From Clostridium sp. chh4-2 (GTDB lineage Bacteria; Bacillota; Clostridia; Lachnospirales; Lachnospiraceae), in assembly GCF_002899675.1 (NCBI RefSeq), contig NZ_PKUU01000020.1:62001-126000 (forward strand): a stretch of DNA of 64,000 nucleotides, read 5' to 3'. A program made the position numbers and the translations under genes. Below are positions 42,893 through 50,896 of this stretch, one piece after another (positions within the stretch are counted from its first letter, which is position 1; every line of letters starts with the position of its first letter). The notes below the pieces were generated by a model. It worked only from the letters and a program-made list of their open reading frames with translations, ran no database searches and was not told the origin of the DNA.

Positions 42893-44779
42893 ATGGATAA
42901 GCCTTTAGTATTGACGCCTTTTAAAATCGGAAATGTGGAGATAAAAAACAGAATTATTTTCCCTTCCGTGTGCACCTTTTTTGCCGGTGAAGACGGAAGC
43001 ATTGACCTGCAGATGTTTGAGTTTATAAAAGCCAGGGCCAAAGGAGGGGCCGGAATCCTTACAATCGGAGGAAGCCCCCACGGGGAGCCGGGGCCCGGCC
43101 GTCCGGCCATTTCCGATGATAAGTTCATGCCCAGATGGTCCGAAACGGCCCGGATGGTGCACAGCTACGGCGCAAAATTATTTTGCCAGCTTCATCCTGC
43201 CAAGATTCAGGCGGGAAGAGGCATCGATGTAAAATCCATTGATACATATGACAAACAGCTGATCGACCAATTGGTAGAGAGTTATGCCGAAGGAGCCAAG
43301 AGGTGTAAAGACTGGGGAGTGGACGGTGTGGAAATCCACGGCGGTCATGCCCACGAAGTCGCACAGTTTATGTCTCCCTATTATAATAAGAGAACCGACG
43401 GATACGGCGGAGACTGGAAAGGCCGGGTAAGATTTTCGGTTGAGATCGTAAAAGCGATTAAGGAAAAATGCGGTGCGGATTATCCTCTGATATTCTGCAT
43501 CAGCGGTTCTGAGATGGCGGAAGGCGGCCGTGATATCGACGAAACGGCTCTGATGTGTCAGGAACTGGTGAAAGCCGGAGCCGATGTGATCCACGTATCC
43601 TGCGGAATGCCTATTTCCGATCAGTACAGCTGTGCGCCGATGGATGTGGAAGACTGTTTCAACGTGGATAACGCTTACCGGGTAAAACAGCTGGTGGATG
43701 TGCCTGTAGTTGCGGTGGACCGAATTGTAACCATGGAAGAAGCGGAAGAAGTGCTGCAAAGCGGAAAAGCGGATCTGATAGCCATGGCAAGACCCCTGTT
43801 GGCAGATCCGGAACTGGTCAATAAATATGCGGGCATCAATAAAGAACCTTATTGCCTCTGCTTAGGATGTGACCAGGGCTGCCGCGATGACAAACGTTAC
43901 AAAGCGATCCGCTGTCTCCAGAATCCGCTTATGGGACGTGAGGCGTCATTAAAATACGAAGAGGCATCCGAAACTCTGAAAAAGAAGAAAATACTGATCA
44001 TTGGAGCTGGGCCGGCAGGTTTGGAAGCGGCCTGTGTGCTGGTGCGCAGGGGATTAACCCCCATTATTGTGGATAAAGCCACCCGTCCTGGCGGGCTGAT
44101 GGGGATATCTTCCGTTCCGCCGTGCAAAGAGAATATGAACCGGGTTACGGAATACAGAGAAGCATTTTTAAAACAGGCCGGTGTGGAGATACAATGCGGA
44201 GTAAATGTGGATGAAGCATTTCTGAATGAATTAAAACCGGATATTATCATTGCAGCCACAGGAAGTACACCTGCAATTCCTCCGATCCCGGGCATTGACA
44301 GCCCAAATGTATACGCAGCCGATGACATTTTAAGCGGTATGGAGCCGGACGGAGCCAGAATCGCCGTTTTAGGAGCGGGTCTGGTTGGAGCAGAAACCGC
44401 AGAATACCTGTCTGCCAAGGGAAAACAGGTGGAAATCTTCGATATGATAGAAGACATTGCCCCCGATTTTAACAAGGCAAGGCGCTGGTTCCTGTTAAAA
44501 CGCCTTCAGGACGGCGGCGTGAAAAAACATATGAAAGTAAAAGTGAAGGAAATCGCCCTCCCTGAGATTAAGATTGAGCATGAAAACGGAGAGGTGGAAA
44601 ACATGTCCGGTTTTGACGCCATGGTCATCGCAGCAGGCCGGAAGGAAAATAACGGTTTGGCAGAAATGATCCGCAGTAAATATCCGCAGACAGAGCTTCA
44701 TGTGATTGGAGATGCTAAGAAGGCGGATACGGCCATAGAAGCCATTGCGGACGCCGCTATCATGGCCGCCTCACTATAA
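42893..44779 (+). CDS. NADH:flavin oxidoreductase / 2-enoate-reductase-type enzyme
   Basis: 628-residue old-yellow-enzyme fusion. An N-terminal FMN TIM barrel (1-~320), the [4Fe-4S] motif C-LC-LGC-(11)-C written CLCLGCDQGC...RC near residues 318-338, and a C-terminal FAD/NAD domain with GAGPAGLEAA near 372 and LGAGLVGAETAEYL near 492. This is the layout of 2,4-dienoyl-CoA reductase, 2-enoate reductase and BaiCD/BaiH. It reduces or oxidises an unsaturated acid with electrons from NAD(P)H. ATG at 42893 is used because GGAGGAG lies 6 nt upstream; the in-frame TTG at 42878 starts inside that site. Confidence 0.9.
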   Translation: MDKPLVLTPFKIGNVEIKNRIIFPSVCTFFAGEDGSIDLQMFEFIKARAKGGAGILTIGGSPHGEPGPGRPAISDDKFMPRWSETARMVHSYGAKLFCQLHPAKIQAGRGIDVKSIDTYDKQLIDQLVESYAEGAKRCKDWGVDGVEIHGGHAHEVAQFMSPYYNKRTDGYGGDWKGRVRFSVEIVKAIKEKCGADYPLIFCISGSEMAEGGRDIDETALMCQELVKAGADVIHVSCGMPISDQYSCAPMDVEDCFNVDNAYRVKQLVDVPVVAVDRIVTMEEAEEVLQSGKADLIAMARPLLADPELVNKYAGINKEPYCLCLGCDQGCRDDKRYKAIRCLQNPLMGREASLKYEEASETLKKKKILIIGAGPAGLEAACVLVRRGLTPIIVDKATRPGGLMGISSVPPCKENMNRVTEYREAFLKQAGVEIQCGVNVDEAFLNELKPDIIIAATGSTPAIPPIPGIDSPNVYAADDILSGMEPDGARIAVLGAGLVGAETAEYLSAKGKQVEIFDMIEDIAPDFNKARRWFLLKRLQDGGVKKHMKVKVKEIALPEIKIEHENGEVENMSGFDAMVIAAGRKENNGLAEMIRSKYPQTELHVIGDAKKADTAIEAIADAAIMAASL

Positions 44780-44824
44780 GGCCCCTGTTTTCAATATTAC
44801 AGTGTGGAATGGAGTTGATGAACA

Positions 44825-45433
44825 ATCGAAACCATTGAAAGAACCATAAACGCCCTCAGGAAAAACGGATTCCTGGCGGAGTATGTGGACAGCCGGGAAG
44901 AGCTTCTGTCCATACTCTCCCGGCAGATTCCCAAAAAATCTTGGGTGGCCTCAGGCAGCTCGCAAACGCTGGAACAGCTGGGCATAAAGACCTGGCTGGA
45001 TCAGGAAAATTTCTATTATTCCGACTGCGGGGACGGTGCGGCGGATCGGAGACAGAACATTCTGAACAGCTTTCGGTCGGATTATTATCTCAGCAGTGTG
45101 GCAGCGGTTACGGAACAAGGAGAACTGTTTCTGGTTGACGGAACGGGAAACCGTACAGCGGCATTTTCATACGGCCCCAGACGGGTGATCGTAATCGCGT
45201 CTGTAAAAAAGATAGTGCCGAATATGACAGAAGCCAGACGGCGTCTTAAAACCATCGCAGCGCCTCTTTGCGCGGCAAGAAGGAAAAAATACGAACTGCC
45301 CTGCTATAAAAAAGGATTTTGTATGGATTGCCATTTGGAACGGAGAATGTGCTGTTATTATCTGACGGTTGGGTATGTGAGGGAAAAGGAACGGTTCTCG
45401 GTTTATTTAATAAATGAGGACGTCGGATTTTAA
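44825..45433 (+). CDS. LUD-domain protein with disrupted or non-canonical start
   Basis: Lactate-utilisation LUD (DUF162/LutC-like) protein, ~202 residues. Family features: IERTINALRKNGF, ASGSSQTLEQLG near residue 40, VDGTGNRTAAFSYGPRRVI near 105 and a C-terminal Cys cluster CYKKGFCMDCHLERRMC. The homologous N-terminus (IETIERTI) is coded from ATC at 44825, but an in-frame TGA stands at 44819 and no ATG, GTG or TTG occurs before GTG at 44885, which would cut 20 conserved residues. The only well-placed ATG (44818, after GGAG) is one base out of frame; removing one A from ATGAACAATC would restore it. Either a frameshift, a sequencing error, or an unusual start. Confidence 0.7.
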   Translation: METIERTINALRKNGFLAEYVDSREELLSILSRQIPKKSWVASGSSQTLEQLGIKTWLDQENFYYSDCGDGAADRRQNILNSFRSDYYLSSVAAVTEQGELFLVDGTGNRTAAFSYGPRRVIVIASVKKIVPNMTEARRRLKTIAAPLCAARRKKYELPCYKKGFCMDCHLERRMCCYYLTVGYVREKERFSVYLINEDVGF

Positions 45434-45456
45434 GGAGTTGATTAGCTGAAATTAAA

Positions 45457-45507
45457 GTAAAGGGTGAAGGCATTTTTGAAAATGCCTTCACCCTTTATGT
45501 AAAATTC
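45457..45507. repeat. Short palindromic intergenic repeat, copy 2
   Basis: 18-bp perfect stem AAAGGGTGAAGGCATTTT and its complement with a 2-nt loop, flanked by GTA and ATGTAAAATTC. Nearly identical to 912-960. It begins 24 nt after the LUD stop. Confidence 0.85.
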
Positions 45508-45510
45508 ATA

Positions 45511-45610
45511 GGGCAGACGGGGAGCAGCTGAATTTAGAACCAGCTTACACCCGTCTCTTTTGGTTTTTATGAACTTTCGCCCCTCCTGCCACCGCTTCCC
45601 GATTCCCCAC
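45511..45610. repeat. Shortened relative of hairpin elements A/B
   Basis: AGACGGG ... CCCGTCT encloses CTGAATTTAGAACCAG, which matches the apical CTGAATTCCGAATCAG of elements A/B, and is followed by TCTCTTTT and a CGCCCCT stretch resembling one arm. The matching second arm is gone. It adjoins a copy of the short palindrome, as A and B do. Confidence 0.5.
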
Positions 45611-45783
45611 GTTCCATTTACCGCTTTGCTAAATCACAGTTTTAGCATGACAGACTATTTTTATTTGCAGAAAAAGCCTGTGCGGTGTAAAATATAGGAA
45701 ATAATTCTAATTGGAACCAGGTACTGCGCTGGGATGAATCGTGTCTGCAACGCTGACATTTCCGGATGAAGGAGCTTGACCGT

Positions 45784-46642
45784 ATGAAAAATAAAATATT
45801 ACTGCGTACCAATATCTTTGTATGCACCATTATTGTGCTTGGTTTCATTATTACTTCCATAACCAGTTACCGTTCCAATCTGGGAGTATTCGAAAAAGAT
45901 GTGGAGAATGTTTCCGATCTGGCTGCGGACGGCATTTTTTATCAGATCGAGTCAATCTTTACAAAGCCGGTCAATGTTTCCCTTACCATGGCCAATGACA
46001 ATCTTTTGAAGGAGTTCCTTTCTGATGAAACAGAGCGGCTGGATGACGACAGCTTTATTCAGAGCATGAGGGATTATCTGGACGCATACCGGGAAAAATA
46101 TTCCTATGATTCTGTTTTTCTGGTGTCCACACAAACCGGCAGATACTATCATTTTAACGGTTTAGACCGCAAAATGGAGCCGGACAATCCTGAAAATGTC
46201 TGGTACTATGATTTTATCAGCGGAAAATGACCGTGAATATGCATTTTTCATTGTAGATATCGACAATTTTAAGCGGGTCAATGATACTTACGGCCATGCT
46301 TCCGGCGATTTTGTAATTGCGGAATTTGCACGGAATTTGAAAGATCATTTTCGTGAAGATGATATTGTGGGAAGAATCGGCGGCGATGAATTTGCAGTAT
46401 TCTTAAAGATTCCCAACCGGGAATGGCTGGAGAAAAAGGCACAGCAGATGGCCGCCGGTTTAAGACAGAATGTTAAGACGGATTCCGGTGTCTGCAGCGT
46501 TTCCGCCAGCATTGGAATCGCTGTTTATCCTGAGATGGGAACGGATTTCGTGACACTCTATAAAAATGCGGATCTGGCATTATATTATACTAAGAAGAAC
46601 GGCAAAAATGGTTATACTATTTTTAGGAAAGAATATAAGTAA
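45784..46642 (+). pseudogene. Diguanylate cyclase broken by an internal deletion
   Basis: The 5' part codes a TM helix (residues ~8-30) and the first half of an extracellular Cache sensor, running to NVWYYDFISGK and a stop at 46230. The 3' part, in another frame, codes most of a GGDEF domain: ENDREYAFFIVDIDNFKRVN, then GRIGGDEFAVFL, to the end at 46642. The rest of the Cache domain, the second TM helix and the GGDEF N-terminus are missing, and the join near 46215-46230 is out of frame. An internal ATG at 46217 might start a GGDEF fragment, but it lacks a ribosome site. Start ATG 45784 follows AGGAG. Confidence 0.8.
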
Positions 46643-46706
46643 CTGTTCAGCAAGTCTGTGCATTTACGAATATAAGCAGTAAAACCGGCATCGAAAGGAG
46701 AAATCA

Positions 46707-48017
46707 GTGGCAGAAAAAAAGCATTCCAGAAAACAGACAGAAAAAAGCAGGGGTTTATCCCGTATGATCATAATTATATTAACTGCTGCGGCTGCCTGCA
46801 TTCTGTTTGTCATGGCCGGACATATGTATAGAGAAAAGAAGGCGCTGAAAAATACGGCGGACAGCAATATGGAAAAGAATGCGGCTAAGACGCAAACAAT
46901 TGCCAAAAGCCAGGACCTCTCTTCTAAATCAGAAACCGGTGTCACAGAGCCGGGTGAAGGAAGTATGGAAACCTCCGCCTCCCTACAGGAACTGATCTCT
47001 TCCATGACGTTGGAAGAAAAAATCGCCCAGATGTTTGTTATCACGCCCGAGGCCCTCACCGGATTTGACCAGGTAACGGATGCAGGGGAAGCCACTAAAA
47101 ATGCACTTTTAAAATATCCTGTGGGAGGGCTTGTCTATTTTAAAGCCAATATACAAAATCCACAGCAGTTAAAAGAAATGATTTCGGACACGAAAAAATA
47201 TGCGGCTGAGGCGGGAATGCTGCCGATCTTAACCGCCATCGACGAAGAAGGCGGCTCAGTGGCAAGAATTGCCGGAAATCCCGAATTTACAGTAGAACGA
47301 TTTCCCGATATGGCAGAGATCGGTGCGTCGGGTGATTTGGACAGAGCTTATGAGGTTGGTAATACCATTGGAAGCTACTTGAAGGAATATGGCTTTAACC
47401 TGGATTTCGCTCCGGATGCCGATGTTTTAACAAATCCTGACAACAAAGTCGTTTCCATGCGCTCCTTCGGCCCGGACCCTCAGCTTGTGTCCGCCATGGC
47501 CGGACAGGTGGCGGCCGGACTTATGAATCAGAATATCATTCCCGTATATAAACATTTTCCGGGCCACGGTTCCACAAAAGGGGATACTCATGAGGGATTT
47601 GCGTATACGGACAGAACCTTAGAGGAACTGCGCGGATCGGAGCTGGCGCCGTTTGCCGATGCGGTGAAAAATGGGATTCCATGCATAATGGCCGCCCATA
47701 TTGCAGCCGTTAATATTGACGGGAATACTCCTGCCTCTTTATCAAAAACGCTTATCACCGGCGTATTGAGGGAGGAGCTGGGATTTGACCGGGTGGTGAT
47801 AACGGATGCGATGAATATGGGAGCCATACAAAACCTGTATTCCTCCGGGGAAGCCGCCATATTGGCCGTGGAAGCGGGGGCTGACCTTTTGCTGATGCCC
47901 GCCGACTTTCAGGAAGCGTATGATTCCCTGTTGAATGCCGTAAAGGAAGGCAGGATAAGCGAGGACAGGATCGATGAATCTCTGATGCGGATTGCTGCGA
48001 TGAAAGAGGGATTATAG
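46707..48017 (+). CDS. Membrane-anchored family 3 glycoside hydrolase (beta-N-acetylhexosaminidase type)
   Basis: 436-residue GH3 enzyme with an N-terminal TM anchor at about residues 14-35, so the catalytic domain faces outside. The catalytic domain (about 90-435) carries KHFPGHGSTKGDTHEG near 290, the NagZ-type loop with the acid/base His-Asp dyad, and VITDAMNMGAI with nucleophile Asp367. This single-domain form is that of NagZ/YbbD enzymes that remove N-acetylglucosamine from cell-wall fragments. GTG start behind AAAGGAGAAATCA. Usual length for the family. Confidence 0.9.
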   Translation: MAEKKHSRKQTEKSRGLSRMIIIILTAAAACILFVMAGHMYREKKALKNTADSNMEKNAAKTQTIAKSQDLSSKSETGVTEPGEGSMETSASLQELISSMTLEEKIAQMFVITPEALTGFDQVTDAGEATKNALLKYPVGGLVYFKANIQNPQQLKEMISDTKKYAAEAGMLPILTAIDEEGGSVARIAGNPEFTVERFPDMAEIGASGDLDRAYEVGNTIGSYLKEYGFNLDFAPDADVLTNPDNKVVSMRSFGPDPQLVSAMAGQVAAGLMNQNIIPVYKHFPGHGSTKGDTHEGFAYTDRTLEELRGSELAPFADAVKNGIPCIMAAHIAAVNIDGNTPASLSKTLITGVLREELGFDRVVITDAMNMGAIQNLYSSGEAAILAVEAGADLLLMPADFQEAYDSLLNAVKEGRISEDRIDESLMRIAAMKEGL

Positions 48018-48103
48018 GCCGGGAATCAAGGCATTTTTATTTGACTAAAACCGGATTCTCTGATAGTCTATATACCATATCATAAATGCAAGGAGACAAA
48101 ACG

Positions 48104-49456
48104 ATGGGGGAAAAAAGAAAATCTGATTTGTCCGCAAAACAGGGGCATCAGAACGGCGGGTTCAGCACGGGAATTGGCTTTATTCTGGCATGTGTGGGAT
48201 CGGCAGTGGGAATGGGAAATATCTGGATGTTTCCATACCGCGTAGGACAGTACGGAGGTGCGGCATTTCTCGTGCCGTATCTGATCTTTATTATAATCTT
48301 TGGTCTTGTGGGCCTTTCCGCAGAATTTGCTATTGGGCGTCGGGCTAAGACGGGAACACTGGGTTCCTATGAATATTGCTGGAAAACAAAGGGAAAAGGG
48401 AAATTAGGCTATGCTCTCGGCTGGATTCCACTGATGGGGTCTTTGGGCATTGCAATCGGATATGCCATTATCGTGGGCTGGGTGGTCCGATCTCTGGCCG
48501 GTTCTCTGACTAATTCCATTCTTACAACGGATGCGGGTGAATACTTTGCCCAGGCAACCGGAGCGTTCGGAAGCGTGCCGTGGCATCTGATTGTAATCGT
48601 AATCGCCATGGCTGTGCTCATGTTCGGAGTGGCCAGCGGGATTGAGAAGATTAATAAGGTTTTGATGCCGTCATTTTTTATATTATTTGCAGTTCTGGCT
48701 ATTCGGGTGGCATTTTTGCCGGGAGCGGCGGAAGGATATAAGTTTTTATTTGTTCCCAAATGGGAATATCTTTTGAAGGTTGATACCTGGGTCATGGCTA
48801 TGGGACAGGCATTTTTCTCCCTTTCCATCACCGGATCGGGAATGATTGTGTATGGAACTTATCTGGGGAAAAATGAGGACATACCCAAATCTTCCATTCA
48901 GACCGCATTTTTCGATACGCTGGCGGCCATGCTGGCTGCATTGGCAATCATGCCGGCAGTCTTTGCATTCGGCATTAAGCCCAATGCCGGACCGCCTCTG
49001 ATGTTTATTACACTGCCGAATATCTTCCGTCAGATGCCTATGGGACAGCTGTTTGCGGTTCTCTTCTTTGTATCGGTGGCATTTGCGGGAATTACCAGTT
49101 TGGTGAATATGTTTGAGGCGGTCTGTGAATCCTGGCAGACGCGTTTTAAACTTTCCAGAAAAGCGGCGGTGGCGCTGTGCGGAGTTATCACATTCGGCGT
49201 GGGCCTGTTTTTGGAAGCGGAACCTAAGGTCGGGTCCTGGATGGATTTTATCACCATCATCGTCGTGCCTTTCGGCGCGGTGCTGGGGGCAGTGTCCATT
49301 TATTATATACTTGGATTCGATGAGATTAAAAAGGAATTGGAAACAGGGCGGGAGAAGCCGCTTGGCGCGTTTTTTGGCCCGTTGGCAAAGTTTGTGTATG
49401 TTCCACTGGCGGTGATAGTTTTCGTGCTGGGGATTATATATGGCGGAATTGGGTGA
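48104..49456 (+). CDS. Sodium-dependent neurotransmitter/amino-acid symporter (NSS family)
   Basis: 450-residue membrane protein with about 11 helices, as in bacterial MhsT-like members. The TM1 signature CVGSAVGMGNIWMFPYRVG near residue 28-46 holds the Na+- and substrate-contacting unwound segment. Imports amino acids with Na+. ATG at 48104 follows AAGGAG by 8 nt; an in-frame ATG at 48086 has that site inside the gene. It is followed by a terminator, so it appears monocistronic or follows the GH3 gene. Confidence 0.92.
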   Translation: MGEKRKSDLSAKQGHQNGGFSTGIGFILACVGSAVGMGNIWMFPYRVGQYGGAAFLVPYLIFIIIFGLVGLSAEFAIGRRAKTGTLGSYEYCWKTKGKGKLGYALGWIPLMGSLGIAIGYAIIVGWVVRSLAGSLTNSILTTDAGEYFAQATGAFGSVPWHLIVIVIAMAVLMFGVASGIEKINKVLMPSFFILFAVLAIRVAFLPGAAEGYKFLFVPKWEYLLKVDTWVMAMGQAFFSLSITGSGMIVYGTYLGKNEDIPKSSIQTAFFDTLAAMLAALAIMPAVFAFGIKPNAGPPLMFITLPNIFRQMPMGQLFAVLFFVSVAFAGITSLVNMFEAVCESWQTRFKLSRKAAVALCGVITFGVGLFLEAEPKVGSWMDFITIIVVPFGAVLGAVSIYYILGFDEIKKELETGREKPLGAFFGPLAKFVYVPLAVIVFVLGIIYGGIG

Positions 49457-49483
49457 GAGAAGATAAGTCTGTTTAAGCGGATG

Positions 49484-49521
49484 GCGGCGGATAATTTGAT
49501 AATTATTCGCCGCTGTTTTTT
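49484..49521 (+). terminator. Terminator of the NSS gene
   Basis: Stem GCGGCGGATAAT / ATTATTCGCCGC with a short loop and a T-run. Confidence 0.88.
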
Positions 49522-49631
49522 GTGGTCACAAAAAAGAAATTATGAATTAATAGTTTTGCGGTTATAACCATAAAAACAATGGATATTTTTAAGAAAATGC
49601 GATATACTATTATAAATAAGAGGTGATTTTT

Positions 49632-50843
49632 ATGATTAACAGACCAATCTACGTTAAAAAAATTATGGCTTTTGCAGATATGCCATTTGTAAAAATCCTG
49701 ACAGGTATACGTCGCTGTGGAAAATCAACCATTTTAAAAATGCTGATGGATGAAATGAAAAAAAGAGGCATTGGTGACGATCAGATTTTACATTACAGTT
49801 TTGATTCTTTAGAATATGAGGACATTAAGACGGCAAAAGCTCTGTTTAGCTATTTGACACAGCATTTATTTTCGGGAGGTAAGACTTACCTTTTTCTCGA
49901 TGAGATTCAGGAAGTAAAGTCATGGGAGAAAGTTTTAAACTCCCTTATGACAGACTATGATGTTGACATTTATGTGACCGGATCAAACTCCCGGATGATG
50001 TCATCTGAAATATCCACCTATTTGACCGGACGTTACATTTCATTCCGCATATTTCCGTTATCTTTTTCTGAGTATTTAACTTTTCGAAAAGAATATACGG
50101 ATGTTCTGGATTCTCATACAGAGCTTGCAAATTATGTGCGACTTGGCGGCTTTCCAGCGGTTCATCTGCAAAAATATACTCCGGATGAGGTCTACACGAT
50201 TGTTAAGGATATTTATAATTCTACGATTTTCACCGATATTGTAAGGCGTAATCAAATTCGCAAAATTGATCAGCTGGAACGTATCGTGAAATTTGCCTTT
50301 GACAATGTTGGACGGACATTTTCCGCTGCATCTATCTCTAAGTATCTGAAAAGTGAAAATCGTTCTATTGATAATGAAACAGTTTATAACTATCTCAGCA
50401 AGTTGGAAAGCGCTTATATTCTCTATCGTTGTTCTCGTTTCGACGTGCAGGGCAAGGAGATTTTGAAAACGCAGGAAAAATTTTATCTTGCCGATCCGGC
50501 GCTCCGTTACAGTGTATTGGGATACTCGCCTGACAGTGTGGCCGCTATGTTGGAGAATGTCATTTATCTGGAATTACAGCGTCGGGGATATGATGTGTTT
50601 GTGGGAAAAATGGATAGTGCAGAGATAGATTTCATTGCTGTAAGGCAAGAAAATAAGCTGTATATTCAAGTGGCTCAGGAGATCGGTCTTCCTGAAACAG
50701 AGAAACGTGAATATGGCAGATTGCTTGATATTCGGGATAACTACCCTAAATATGTATTGCGGACAGATGTTTTTGCAGGTGGTAATTACGAAGGAATTAA
50801 GACTATGCACATTGCGGATTTCTTGCTGAGTAATGAGTATTAA
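49632..50843 (+). CDS. AAA-family ATP-binding protein with DUF4143
   Basis: 403-residue protein of the AAA_14 + DUF4143 type, common in anaerobes and without established function. Walker A is GIRRCGKST near residue 23, Walker B is YLFLDEIQEV near 86, and the sensor-like SNSRMMSSE near 119. The C-terminal DUF4143 has a PD-(D/E)xK-like segment (GKMDSAEIDFIAV near 330), suggestive of a nuclease fold. ATG at 49632 follows GAGGTGATTTTT. Stands alone with no obvious partner. Confidence 0.88.
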   Translation: MINRPIYVKKIMAFADMPFVKILTGIRRCGKSTILKMLMDEMKKRGIGDDQILHYSFDSLEYEDIKTAKALFSYLTQHLFSGGKTYLFLDEIQEVKSWEKVLNSLMTDYDVDIYVTGSNSRMMSSEISTYLTGRYISFRIFPLSFSEYLTFRKEYTDVLDSHTELANYVRLGGFPAVHLQKYTPDEVYTIVKDIYNSTIFTDIVRRNQIRKIDQLERIVKFAFDNVGRTFSAASISKYLKSENRSIDNETVYNYLSKLESAYILYRCSRFDVQGKEILKTQEKFYLADPALRYSVLGYSPDSVAAMLENVIYLELQRRGYDVFVGKMDSAEIDFIAVRQENKLYIQVAQEIGLPETEKREYGRLLDIRDNYPKYVLRTDVFAGGNYEGIKTMHIADFLLSNEY

Positions 50844-50896
50844 GTGGGGAGAACTGCTACTTCCCTCATTATCAATAAAAAAAGAAAGGCAATAGT

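Noticed and set aside
43178-44475. Two ~190-codon minus-strand frames inside the flavoenzyme gene
   Set aside because: Shadows of a conserved plus-strand gene with intact Fe-S and FAD motifs.
48018-48103. Possible riboswitch or leader before the Na+ symporter
   Set aside because: Short, without any conserved RNA motif or hairpin pattern I can recognise.
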